This document shows, piece by piece, positions 17,231 through 26,148 of a stretch of DNA of 64,000 nucleotides. Positions within the stretch are counted from its first letter, which is position 1; every line of letters starts with the position of its first letter. The position numbers and the translations under genes are program-made. A model generated the notes under the pieces. It did no database searches. It saw only the letters and a program-made list of their open reading frames with translations, and was not told the DNA's origin. Location of the stretch: positions 124,001 to 188,000 of the forward strand of contig NZ_SNXY01000011.1 of assembly GCF_004362745.1 (NCBI RefSeq). Reading direction: 5' to 3'. The stretch is from Oharaeibacter diazotrophicus (GTDB taxonomy: Bacteria; Pseudomonadota; Alphaproteobacteria; Rhizobiales; Pleomorphomonadaceae).

Positions 17231-20200
17231 ATGTCGAACGATGCCCCGTCCCGCCCCGTCACCGCCGGCGACCACGTCTTCCTGGTCGACGGTTCCGGCT
17301 ACATCTTCCGCGCCTATCACGCGCTGCCGCCGCTGACGCGCAAGTCGGACGGCGTGCCGGTCGGCGCCGTCGCCGGCTTCTGCAACATGCTGTGGCGGCT
17401 GCTGAAGGAGGCCGACCACACGGCGGCGGGCGTCAAGCCGACCCATCTCGCGGTGGTGTTCGACGCCTCGTCGGTGACCTTCCGCAACGAGATCTACCCG
17501 CTCTACAAGGCGCAGCGGCCGGAGCCGCCGGAGGACCTCCGACCGCAGTTCGGCCTGATCCGCGAGGCGGTGCGGGCCTTCAACGTCGCCTGCGTCGAAC
17601 AGCTCGGCTTCGAGGCCGACGACCTGATCGCGACCTACACCACCCAGGCCCGCGCCGCCGGCGCCGACGTCACCATCGTGTCGTCCGACAAGGACCTGAT
17701 GCAGCTGGTCGACGACAAGGTCGTGCTGCTCGACACCATGAAGGACAAGCGCCTCGGCATCCCCGAGGTGGCCGAGAAGTTCGGCGTGACGCCGGACAAG
17801 GTGGTCGACGTCCAGTCGCTCGCCGGCGACAGCGTCGACAACGTGCCGGGCGTGCCCGGCATCGGCATCAAGACGGCGGCGCAGCTGATCCTGGAATACG
17901 GCGACCTCGAGGGCCTGCTCGCGCGCGCCGGCGAGATCAAGCAGCCGAAGCGGCGCGAGAGCCTGATCCAGTACGCCGAGCAGGCGCGGATCTCGCGACG
18001 CCTCGTCGAACTCGACCGCGCCGTGCCGCTCGACCACCCGATCGACGGCCTCGGCGTCCGTCCCGTCGACGGCGAGCGGCTGATCGCCTTCTGCAAGGCG
18101 ATGGAATTCTCCACCCTGACCCGCCGCGTCGCCGAGGCGACCGGGGTCGACACCGGCAAGGTCGCGGCGGTGACGGTGCCGGTGCGGCACTGGCCGGCGG
18201 GCGGTGACGCGGGGCTCGAGGGAGCGGCGGCCGCCCCGGTGGCGGAGGCCGCGGACGGCGGGGCGGCGGCTCCGGCCGCCGAGGCGGGTGCGGCGGTCGC
18301 GGAGGCCTCCGCGAGCGGGCCGACCACCAACGCCCACGGCGACGTCGCCTCGACCCCGGCGGCGCGGGTGGCCGCGGCGGCGGCGGCGATGCGGGCGGTC
18401 CCGGTCGACCATTCCGCCTACGAAACGGTTCTGGACGCGGCCCGACTCGCCGCCTGGGCGGCCGAGGCGGCGGAGGCCGGCGTCGTCGCCTTCGACACCG
18501 AGACCAACGCGCTCGACCCGATGCGGGCCGACCTCGTCGGCGTGTCGCTGGCGCTCGCGCCGGGCAAGGCCTGCTACGTGCCGCTCGCCCACGTCGCCGG
18601 CGCCGGCGACCTGCTCGGCGGCGGGCTCGTGCCGGGACAGATCCCGCTCGCGACCGCGGTGGAGATCCTGAAGCCGGTGCTGGAGGCGGCCGACGTCCTC
18701 AAGATCGGGCAGAACGTCAAGTACGACCGGCTGGTGCTGGAGCGCCACGGCATCGTCGTCGCGCCGTTCGACGACACCATGCTGATCTCCTACGCCCTCG
18801 ACGCCGGCCGCAACGGCCACGGCATGGACGAGATGTCCGAGCTGCTGCTCGGCCACAAGCCGATCGCCTACAAGGACGTCTGCGGCTCCGGCAAGGGCGC
18901 GATCACCTTCGACAAGGTGCCGCTCGACCGCGCCACCGCCTATGCCGCCGAGGACGCCGACGTCACGCTCCGGCTCTGGCACGTGCTGAAGCCGCGCCTC
19001 GTCGCCGAGGGCATGACCACGGTCTACGAGACGCTGGAGCGGCCGCTGCTGCCGGTGCTGGCGCGGATGGAGACGCGCGGTATCCAGATCGACCGCCAGA
19101 TCCTGTCGCGGCTGTCCGGCGAGTTCGCCCAGAAGATGGCCGGTATGGAGGCCGAGATCCAGGCGCTCGCCGGCGAACCGATCAACCCGGGCAGCCCGAA
19201 GCAGCTCGGCGACATCCTGTTCGGCAAGATGGGGCTGCCGGGCGCGAAGAAGACAAAGACCGGCGCCTGGGCGACCGGCGCGGACGTGCTCGAGGACCTC
19301 GCCGAGCAGGGCCACGAACTGCCACGCAAGGTGCTGGACTGGCGCCAGCTCTCCAAGCTGAAGTCGACCTACACCGACGCGCTGCCGACCTACGTCCATC
19401 CCGAGACCCACCGGGTCCACACCTCGTTCTCGATGGCCTCGACGACCACGGGCCGGCTGTCGTCGTCGGAGCCGAACCTGCAGAACATCCCGGTGCGCAC
19501 CGAGGAAGGGCGCAAGATCCGCACCGCCTTCGTGGCGCCGCCGGGCCGCAAGCTGATCTCGGCCGACTACAGCCAGATCGAGCTGCGCGTGCTCGCCCAC
19601 GTCGCCGACATCCCGCAGCTGAAGCGCGCCTTCGCCGATGGGCTCGACATCCACGCCATGACGGCGTCGGAGATGTTCGGGGTGCCGGTCCAGGGGATGG
19701 ACCCGATGGTGCGCCGGCGCGCCAAGGCGATCAACTTCGGCATCATCTACGGCATCTCGGCCTTCGGCCTCGCCAACCAGCTCGGCATCTCGCGCGAGGA
19801 GGCCGGCGACTACATCAAGCGCTATTTCCAGCGCTTCCCCGGCATCCGCGACTACATGGACACGACTCGGCGGACCGCGCGCGAGCAGGGCTACGTGACG
19901 ACGCTGTTCGGCCGCAAGGCGCACTACCCGGACATCGCCTCGCCGAACGCCTCGATGCGCGCCTTCATGGAGCGCGCCGCGATCAACGCGCCGATCCAGG
20001 GCTCGGCCGCCGACGTGATCCGCCGTGCCATGGTGCGGATGGAGGGCGCGCTCGTCGAGGCCGGCCTGTCGGCGCTGCTCTTGCTGCAGGTGCACGACGA
20101 ACTGGTGTTCGAGGTGCCCGACGCCGAGGTCGAGGCGACGATCCCGGTGGTGGTGAAGGTGATGGCGGGCGCGGCCGAGCCGGCGGTCCGGCTCAGCGTG

Positions 20201-20251
20201 CCGCTCGAGGTCGAGGCGCGGGCGGCGCAGAACTGGGAAGAGGCGCACTGA
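17231..20251 (+). CDS. polA: DNA polymerase I
   Basis: A 1006-residue enzyme for Okazaki-fragment processing and repair. The N-terminal 5'-3' exonuclease domain (about 10-300) includes LVDGSGYIFRAYHALPPL and DSVDNVPGVPGIG. The 3'-5' exonuclease domain carries DTET at about 422-425. The polymerase domain has motif A DYSQIELRVLAH, motif B RRRAKAINFGIIYG and motif C VHDE near 955. Between the two exonuclease domains is an unusually long Ala/Gly-rich linker of about 60 residues. The start at 17231 is the first ATG before the conserved domain. Confidence 0.97.
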   Translation: MSNDAPSRPVTAGDHVFLVDGSGYIFRAYHALPPLTRKSDGVPVGAVAGFCNMLWRLLKEADHTAAGVKPTHLAVVFDASSVTFRNEIYPLYKAQRPEPPEDLRPQFGLIREAVRAFNVACVEQLGFEADDLIATYTTQARAAGADVTIVSSDKDLMQLVDDKVVLLDTMKDKRLGIPEVAEKFGVTPDKVVDVQSLAGDSVDNVPGVPGIGIKTAAQLILEYGDLEGLLARAGEIKQPKRRESLIQYAEQARISRRLVELDRAVPLDHPIDGLGVRPVDGERLIAFCKAMEFSTLTRRVAEATGVDTGKVAAVTVPVRHWPAGGDAGLEGAAAAPVAEAADGGAAAPAAEAGAAVAEASASGPTTNAHGDVASTPAARVAAAAAAMRAVPVDHSAYETVLDAARLAAWAAEAAEAGVVAFDTETNALDPMRADLVGVSLALAPGKACYVPLAHVAGAGDLLGGGLVPGQIPLATAVEILKPVLEAADVLKIGQNVKYDRLVLERHGIVVAPFDDTMLISYALDAGRNGHGMDEMSELLLGHKPIAYKDVCGSGKGAITFDKVPLDRATAYAAEDADVTLRLWHVLKPRLVAEGMTTVYETLERPLLPVLARMETRGIQIDRQILSRLSGEFAQKMAGMEAEIQALAGEPINPGSPKQLGDILFGKMGLPGAKKTKTGAWATGADVLEDLAEQGHELPRKVLDWRQLSKLKSTYTDALPTYVHPETHRVHTSFSMASTTTGRLSSSEPNLQNIPVRTEEGRKIRTAFVAPPGRKLISADYSQIELRVLAHVADIPQLKRAFADGLDIHAMTASEMFGVPVQGMDPMVRRRAKAINFGIIYGISAFGLANQLGISREEAGDYIKRYFQRFPGIRDYMDTTRRTAREQGYVTTLFGRKAHYPDIASPNASMRAFMERAAINAPIQGSAADVIRRAMVRMEGALVEAGLSALLLLQVHDELVFEVPDAEVEATIPVVVKVMAGAAEPAVRLSVPLEVEARAAQNWEEAH

Positions 20252-20386
20252 TGCCGGCTCCCTGCGCGCCGGGCGTCAACCTTTACCGGCCCTTAAACCG
20301 CCGCCTTTAGCCTGGAAGCGAGGGCCTCCGGGTGACGGCCGCGCCGGTGCGCGGGTCCGTTCCTCTCTCCGGAGGGTCGCGGCGGG

Positions 20387-22729
20387 ATGGCGAGGTCGGA
20401 TCGGGATCGCGGACGGGTCGAGCCGAGCTTCGGCGCCGACACGGACGGCACCGGCCTCCGCCCGACCGCGCGCGACCGTGCCGACGGCACCGCCCGCATC
20501 GATCCGCCCCGCGGGGCCGACGACGAGGACGGCGGGATGGCGACGACGGCCCGGGCCGGACGGACCAACGCGCGCATCGAGCCGCGCCTCGACGGACCCG
20601 CGCCGACACGCGCGGCCGGCGACGGCGGGCCGCGTCGGAACGGTGGAGGCGCCGGCCCGAAGGGCGGCGGCGCCAAGGGTGCCGGCGGGGCCAAGGGCGG
20701 CGGCGGCAAGCCGGCCGGGCGGGCGCCGCGGCGACGGCGCGGGATCGGCCTGTTCGGATTCCTCGGCCGGTTGTTCTACTGGGGCGTGGTGCTGTCGATC
20801 TGGGGCGCGGTCGGCGTCGCCGGCGTGATCGGCTACACCTTCGCGACGCTGCCGCAGACCGACGAGTGGAAAGTTCCGGCGCGCCCGCCCAACGTCGAGA
20901 TCGTCGACGCAGCCGGCGCACCGATCGCCAACCGCGGCGACACCGGCGGCGAGGCGGTGCGGCTCGAGCAGCTGCCGCCCTACCTGCCCGAGGCGGTGAT
21001 CGCGATCGAGGACCGCCGCTTCTACCACCATTTCGGCATCGACCCGCTCGGCCTCGCCCGCGCGCTCGTCACCAACCTGACCGCCGGCGGCGTGGTCCAG
21101 GGCGGCTCGACGCTGACGCAGCAGCTCGCCAAGAACCTGTTCCTGAAACCGGACCGCACCATGGAGCGCAAGCTCCAGGAGGTGGTGCTGGCGCTGTGGC
21201 TGGAATGGCGCTTCTCCAAGGACGAGATCCTGGAGATGTATCTCAACCGCGTCTACCTCGGTGCCGGCGCCTATGGCGTCGACGGCGCGGCGCGGGCCTA
21301 TTTCGGCAAGTCGGCGCGCGAGGTCACGCTCGGCGAGGCGGCGACGCTGGCGGGCCTCCTGAAGGCGCCGTCGCGCTACGCGCCGAGCCGCGACGCCAAG
21401 CTCGCCCACGACCGCGCCATGACCGTGCTCGCCGCGATGGCCGAGGAGGGCTACATCGACCGCGCCGCGGCGAAGCGCGCCGCCGACGAGCCGCCGCACG
21501 TCGTCGCCGAGCACAACACCCGCTCGGAGAACTACGTCGCCGACTGGGTGATGGACCTGCTGCCGGGCTACCTGTCGTCGCTGTCGCAGGACGTGGTGGT
21601 GACGACCACCGTCGACCTTTCTATGCAGCGCGCCGCCGAGACGGCGATCCGCGACGCGCTCGCCGGCGAGGCGGCGAAATTCCGCGTCAGCCAGGGCGCG
21701 CTGGTGGCGATCGACAACGACGGCGCGGTCAAGGCGCTGGTCGGCGGCCGCGACTACGCGGCCAGCCAGTTCGACCGCGCGGTGCAGGCGCGGCGCCAGC
21801 CGGGTTCGGCCTTCAAGCCCTTCGTCTACCTGACCGCGATCGAGCGCGGCTACTCGCCCGACCACCTGATGACCGACGGTCCGGTGTCGATCAAGGGCTG
21901 GCAGCCGAAGAACTACGACGGCGACTATCTGGGTCCGGTCACGCTCCGGACCGCGCTCGCCAAGTCGCTGAACACGGTGGCGGCCCAGCTCGCCGCCGAG
22001 GTCGGGCCGTCGGCGGTCGCCAACACGGCGCGCCGGCTCGGCATCGTCTCCAAGCTGCACGAGAATCCCTCGATCGCCCTCGGCACCGCCGAGGTGACGC
22101 CGCTCGAGATCACCTCGGCCTACGTGCCCTTCGCCAACGGCGGCTACGGCGTGATCCCCTACGTGATCGACAGCATCGCCACCAAGGACGGCAAGGTGCT
22201 GTTCCGCCGTCAGGGCGAGGGCCCGGGCCGGGTGATCGACGCGCGGGCCGTGGGGGTGATGAATGCGATGCTGCAGGGCGTGGTGCAATACGGCACCGGC
22301 GCCAAGGCGGCGATCGCGGGACGGCCGGTCGGCGGCAAGACCGGCACCAGCCAGGATTTCCGCGACGCCTGGTTCATCGGCTACGTCACCGGCCTCACCG
22401 CCGGCGTCTGGTTCGGCAACGACGACAACTCGCCGACGAAGAAGGCGACCGGCGGCGCGCTGACCTCGGCGGTCTGGCACCGGTTCATGACCGAGGCGGT
22501 GGCGGGGCGGCCGGTGCTGCCGCTGCCCGGCACCGACCTCGTGCCGCCGCCGGCCCCGGCCGACGACATCGCCGCCACCATCGACGGGCTGGAGCGCCAG
22601 GGTCCGGCGCTGCCCGGCGCCGCGGCGCCGGCGCCGGTCGAGGTGCCGGTGGCCGCGCCGCCCGAGACGGCGCCGACCGAGGGCGAACGCACGCTGCTCG
22701 AACGGCTGTTCGAGGGATCGTCGCGCTGA
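20387..22729 (+). CDS. Class A penicillin-binding protein (PBP1A/1C-like)
   Basis: A 780-residue bifunctional peptidoglycan synthase. A basic, Gly/Ala-rich cytoplasmic tail of about 120 residues precedes one membrane anchor (about 125-150). The glycosyltransferase domain has the catalytic Glu near 208 in AIEDRRFYHHFGID and GGSTLTQQLAKNLFL. The transpeptidase domain has the serine of GSAFKPF near 474, the SLN motif (AKSLNTVAAQ) and KTGT near 651. A Pro/Ala-rich tail follows. The long disordered N-terminus is unusual. The ATG at 20387 has GGAGGG upstream. Confidence 0.93.
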   Translation: MARSDRDRGRVEPSFGADTDGTGLRPTARDRADGTARIDPPRGADDEDGGMATTARAGRTNARIEPRLDGPAPTRAAGDGGPRRNGGGAGPKGGGAKGAGGAKGGGGKPAGRAPRRRRGIGLFGFLGRLFYWGVVLSIWGAVGVAGVIGYTFATLPQTDEWKVPARPPNVEIVDAAGAPIANRGDTGGEAVRLEQLPPYLPEAVIAIEDRRFYHHFGIDPLGLARALVTNLTAGGVVQGGSTLTQQLAKNLFLKPDRTMERKLQEVVLALWLEWRFSKDEILEMYLNRVYLGAGAYGVDGAARAYFGKSAREVTLGEAATLAGLLKAPSRYAPSRDAKLAHDRAMTVLAAMAEEGYIDRAAAKRAADEPPHVVAEHNTRSENYVADWVMDLLPGYLSSLSQDVVVTTTVDLSMQRAAETAIRDALAGEAAKFRVSQGALVAIDNDGAVKALVGGRDYAASQFDRAVQARRQPGSAFKPFVYLTAIERGYSPDHLMTDGPVSIKGWQPKNYDGDYLGPVTLRTALAKSLNTVAAQLAAEVGPSAVANTARRLGIVSKLHENPSIALGTAEVTPLEITSAYVPFANGGYGVIPYVIDSIATKDGKVLFRRQGEGPGRVIDARAVGVMNAMLQGVVQYGTGAKAAIAGRPVGGKTGTSQDFRDAWFIGYVTGLTAGVWFGNDDNSPTKKATGGALTSAVWHRFMTEAVAGRPVLPLPGTDLVPPPAPADDIAATIDGLERQGPALPGAAAPAPVEVPVAAPPETAPTEGERTLLERLFEGSSR

Positions 22730-22735
22730 ATCGGG

Positions 22736-23521
22736 TCAGGGCAGGCGGTGCAGGCCGCGGCCCTCGGCCTTCAGCCACGCCTTGGCCTCCTCGGTGCGCG
22801 GTGCGAGGCGGCGGCAGATCGTCCAGAAGCGGTCGGAGTGGTTCATCTCGACGAGATGGGCGACCTCGTGGGCGGCGAGATAGTCGAGCACGAAGGGCGG
22901 CGCCATCACGAGGCGCCAGGAGAAGGACAGGCCGCCCGCCGCCGAGGCCGAGCCCCAGCGCGAGGTGGTGTCCTTGAGGCGGATCGCGGTGGGGCGGACG
23001 CAGAGCGTTCCGGCATGGCGGGCGACGGCGGCGGCGAGATCGTCGCGGGCGAGGCGCTTCAGGAAGGTCTCGAGCCGGCGGCGGCGGTGTTCGGGCGCGC
23101 CCGGAACCACCAGCACGGGACGGCCGTCGCCGTCGGCGGCGAGTGCGACGGCGCCGCGGGCGGCGCCGGTGCAGGCGAGCCGGTGGGGAACGCCGCGGAC
23201 GGGCACCATGTCGCCGTCGGCGGGCACGGCGGAGGCGGTCTCCGGGGCGAGGCGCTCGGCGAGCCAGTCGGCGTGGCGGGTGACGAAGGCGCGGGCCTCG
23301 GCGATGGTGCCGCGGCGCGGCAGCGTCACGACCGCGCCGGCGCCCTTGGCGTCGAGGCGCAGGGTGTAGCGCTTGGCCCGGGCGTTGCGGCGCAGCCGGA
23401 CCTCGACGGCGCGGCCGCCGGCGACGACGGTGAAGGCGGTGGTGGCGGTCCGGCGCGGCGGAGCCGGCGGCGGCCGCAGCCCGGCACGGACGAGGAGGTC
23501 GGGAAGCCAGCGATTCGCCAT
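22736..23521 (-). CDS. YgjP-like (DUF45) zinc metallopeptidase
   Basis: A 261-residue protein of the YgjP/SprT-like family. The zinc signature is HEVAHLVEMNHSDRFW near the C-terminus (HExxH plus a third His), preceded by DTTSRWGSASAAGGLSFSWRL, a hallmark of the family. The N-terminal half carries VRLRRNARAKRYTLRLDAKG. It is probably a cytoplasmic metallopeptidase of unknown substrate. It ends six bases from the PBP stop, tail to tail. The start at 23521 is the ATG of MANRWLPDLLVRAG. Confidence 0.88.
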   Translation of the reverse strand: MANRWLPDLLVRAGLRPPPAPPRRTATTAFTVVAGGRAVEVRLRRNARAKRYTLRLDAKGAGAVVTLPRRGTIAEARAFVTRHADWLAERLAPETASAVPADGDMVPVRGVPHRLACTGAARGAVALAADGDGRPVLVVPGAPEHRRRRLETFLKRLARDDLAAAVARHAGTLCVRPTAIRLKDTTSRWGSASAAGGLSFSWRLVMAPPFVLDYLAAHEVAHLVEMNHSDRFWTICRRLAPRTEEAKAWLKAEGRGLHRLP

Positions 23522-23624
23522 GACGTCAGGATAGCGCATCGCCGACCACCGCGAAGGCGGCCGCGGACGCGCCGGTGGGCGTCCGCGGCCGGATGGCTTT
23601 CGAGCTGGGCGGGTGTCGGACCGA

Positions 23625-23738
23625 GCTCGCAGAGCTCCGACCCGTGGTCGGAGCGTCGCGGGCGAGAAGCGCCCGACCGGGCGCCGGCCGGATGGCCGAA
23701 ACGCCGCACACGTCCCGACGAGTCGGGACGTGTGCGGG
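23625..23738 (-). repeat. Multi-hairpin intergenic repeat, copy A
   Basis: There are three inverted repeats. One is a perfect 16-bp stem at 23704-23737, eight bases past the stop of the DUF2852 gene. A central stem of the GCGCCCG/CGGGCGC type lies around 23669-23684, and a 9-bp stem is at 23634-23654. Read on the minus strand, the order and sequence match copies B and D, so this copy is inverted relative to them. Confidence 0.7.
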
Positions 23739-23745
23739 AGAGGTG

Positions 23746-24150
23746 TCAGACCGCCGGCGGGGTGCGACCGGACATGAAGCGGTCGAACTCCTCCTGGTCG
23801 CGAGCCCGGCGCAGGTTGCGCAGGAAGTCGTCGAACTCGGTGCGCATGGCGTCGATGCGGGCGCGCTCCTCCTCGAGGCGCTTCAGTTCGCGCTCGCGAT
23901 ACTCGTCGAAGGCGGCGTTGCCGGTGCGGCCGAAGCCGGCCTCGGCGAAGTCTGGACGCCGGAAGCCGGCGTTGCGCATGGCGTTCTCGACGCCGGGGCG
24001 CACGTCCGACCAGGCCGAGCGCATGCGGTCGCCCCACAGGATGTAGGCCAGCATCGCCAGGCCGAGCGGCCAGAAGACGATGAATCCCAGGATCATCAGG
24101 CCGGTGGTGAGCGGGTTCCAACCGGGTTTCACCGCGCAGCTTCGTGACAT
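23746..24150 (-). CDS. DUF2852 family membrane protein
   Basis: A 134-residue protein. After a short leader come NPLTTGLMILGFIVFWPLGLAMLAYILWGDRM, the membrane segment that defines DUF2852, then a charged coiled-coil half (EYRERELKRLEEERARIDAMRTEFDDFLRNLRRARDQ, described by its heptad pattern). The family is common in Rhizobiales and uncharacterised. It lies between a repeat copy downstream and the chemoreceptor gene. Confidence 0.85.
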   Translation of the reverse strand: MSRSCAVKPGWNPLTTGLMILGFIVFWPLGLAMLAYILWGDRMRSAWSDVRPGVENAMRNAGFRRPDFAEAGFGRTGNAAFDEYRERELKRLEEERARIDAMRTEFDDFLRNLRRARDQEEFDRFMSGRTPPAV

Positions 24151-24313
24151 TTCAAAGGTCCTCGCAAGATGACGTCGACCTTCGACGAGGTGGCCCCCGT
24201 CGAAGGTCGATTCAAGATCTCGTGAGGACTTTTTCGGACGCGGGTCGGTTCGATGCGAAGACGGACGGGGCCGTCTCCGCAGGAATGACGATCGCGGGAT
24301 TCGTCCGCCGCGG

Positions 24314-25990
24314 TCAGGCGGCGCGCAGCGACTGCACGAAGGTGCGGACCTCGTGCTCGATGTCGGCGGCGCGACCCTCGAGGGCGTCCGACAGGCCCAT
24401 CAGTTCGCCGGCGGCGGCACCGGTCTCGGCCGCGACCCGGCCGAGGCCGTCGAGGTTGCGGCTGGCGCCGTGGGTGCCGTTGGCGGCGCGGTGGGTGTTG
24501 TCGGCGATCTCTGCGGTGGCGGCGCCCTGCTGCTCGACCGCGCCGGCGATGGCGTTGGTGAGCTCGCGGACCTCGCCGATGGTGCCGACGATAGTGCCGA
24601 TGGCGCCGACCGCGCTACCGGTGGCGCCCTGGATCTCGGCGATCTTGCGGGCGATCTCGTCGGTGGCCTTGCCGGTCTGGCCGGCGAGGTTCTTGACCTC
24701 GGAGGCGACCACCGCGAAGCCGCGGCCGGCCTCGCCGGCACGCGCCGCCTCGATGGTGGCGTTGAGCGCGAGGAGGTTGGTCTGGGCGGCGATGGCGGAG
24801 ATCAGGTTGACGACGTCGCCGATCTCGGTGGCGGCGGAGGCGAGCTTCTTGATCTCGGCCTCGGCGTCGCCAGCCTGCTCGACCGCGGCGACGGAGATCT
24901 GGGCCGACCGGGTGACCTGGGTGTTGATCTCGCGGACCGAGGCGGCGAGCTCCTCGGTGGAGGCGGCGACGACGCCGACGTTTGCGGCGGCCTCCTCGGC
25001 GGCGGTCGCGGCAGTGCCGACCTGGGCGGTGGTGGCGTCGGAGCCGTCGCGCAGGCGCTGGGCGGCGGCGGCGACCGACTTGGACGCACCGACGAACTCG
25101 GCGGCGAGCTTGCCCATGCGGGCCTGGAAGGCGTCGGCGATGCGGCCGCGCTCGGCGGCGAAGGCGGCGGCGGCCTCGGCGTCGCGGTCGGCCTGCCGGC
25201 GCTTCAGCTCGTCGGTCTCGGCGGCCTTGTCGCGCAGGGCGGCGGTGGCGCGCCAGAGCACGCCGATCTCGTCGTTCGCCGTGGTGCGCGGCACCGCGGT
25301 GTCGTAGGCACCGTCGGCGATGGCGGAGACCGTCGCGGCGATGCGGCCGAGCGGGCGCGAGATGCTGCGGACGCCGATCCAGTAGGCGGCGGCGAGCATC
25401 GCCAGCGCGGCGCCGACGGCGACCGCGAGGAAGGTGGTCTCGGTGCGGCGCTCGAAGGCGGCGAGGTCGGCCTCGATCCCGTCGAGGTCCCGTTCGGCGA
25501 GGGCGACCATCTTGTCGATCTCGGCCTGGAAGGCCTTGCGGTTGGCGCGGTTGGTCTCGTTGTTGCCGAGCTTGCCGGCCTCGGCCGGCGAGACGTCGCG
25601 ACCGGCCGCGGCGATCTCGCGACGGAACTTGGCGAACTCGCCCGCCTTGCCGTCGACGAGGTCGAACTGCGCGCGCTCCTCCGGCGGCAGCGTCTCGGCG
25701 CGCCAGCCGGACAGGATCGTCTCCATGTCGACGAGACTCTGCTCGAGGCCCTCGCCGAACTTGGCGGCGGCCTTGGTATCGGCGGCGGCGTAGATGCCGC
25801 GGGAGTCCATCACCACGGCGGTGACCAGCCGATTGACCCGCTCGGCCCTGAAGGCGTGCTCGTGTGCGGTCTGCAACGCCTCGACGCGGTCGCCGTACTG
25901 CGCCAGCGTCGCCATGCCGAGCCCGACGCAGGCGCAGACGATGGCCACCGCGGACAGCGACAGCGCGACGATCTTGGTCCGGATGAGCAT
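24314..25990 (-). CDS. Methyl-accepting chemotaxis protein
   Basis: A 558-residue receptor. It has an N-terminal membrane helix (about 8-30), a periplasmic four-helix-type sensor region rich in Ala/Glu/Arg (about 31-185), a second membrane helix (about 187-208), HAMP (about 210-262), and a cytoplasmic signalling domain. The signalling tip is [31 protein letters not shown] followed by [15 protein letters not shown]. It signals through CheA/CheW; no che genes are adjacent. The ligand is unknown. The start at 25990 follows an AGAGG element. Confidence 0.93.
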   Translation of the reverse strand: MLIRTKIVALSLSAVAIVCACVGLGMATLAQYGDRVEALQTAHEHAFRAERVNRLVTAVVMDSRGIYAAADTKAAAKFGEGLEQSLVDMETILSGWRAETLPPEERAQFDLVDGKAGEFAKFRREIAAAGRDVSPAEAGKLGNNETNRANRKAFQAEIDKMVALAERDLDGIEADLAAFERRTETTFLAVAVGAALAMLAAAYWIGVRSISRPLGRIAATVSAIADGAYDTAVPRTTANDEIGVLWRATAALRDKAAETDELKRRQADRDAEAAAAFAAERGRIADAFQARMGKLAAEFVGASKSVAAAAQRLRDGSDATTAQVGTAATAAEEAAANVGVVAASTEELAASVREINTQVTRSAQISVAAVEQAGDAEAEIKKLASAATEIGDVVNLISAIAAQTNLLALNATIEAARAGEAGRGFAVVASEVKNLAGQTGKATDEIARKIAEIQGATGSAVGAIGTIVGTIGEVRELTNAIAGAVEQQGAATAEIADNTHRAANGTHGASRNLDGLGRVAAETGAAAGELMGLSDALEGRAADIEHEVRTFVQSLRAA

Positions 25991-26086
25991 ATTAGGCCTC
26001 TCGAATATATGCTCCCCATGGAAGCAGAGAGGCGGTGAAGCGGAGCTTAACGGCGCGGACGATCGCCCTTGAAAATCGAATCAAGC

Positions 26087-26114
26087 AGCCCGATCCGTCG
26101 CTCCGGATCGGGCT
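26087..26114 (-). terminator. Rho-independent-like terminator of the PHB depolymerase gene
   Basis: A perfect 11-bp stem with a 6-base loop lies 35 bases after the stop at 26149. On the minus strand it is followed by a T-rich stretch (about 26060-26086). Confidence 0.7.
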
Positions 26115-26148
26115 AAACGACGAGGCGTCACAGCCCCCGGTCGGGAGA

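Noticed and set aside
17081-20248. A 1055-codon minus-strand frame across polA
   Set aside because: It is the antisense shadow of polA, with low-complexity His/Arg/Val content and no domain.
24353-26038. A 561-codon plus-strand frame across the chemoreceptor gene
   Set aside because: It is an antisense shadow rich in Gly, Asp and Leu; the minus-strand frame carries the full set of chemoreceptor motifs.
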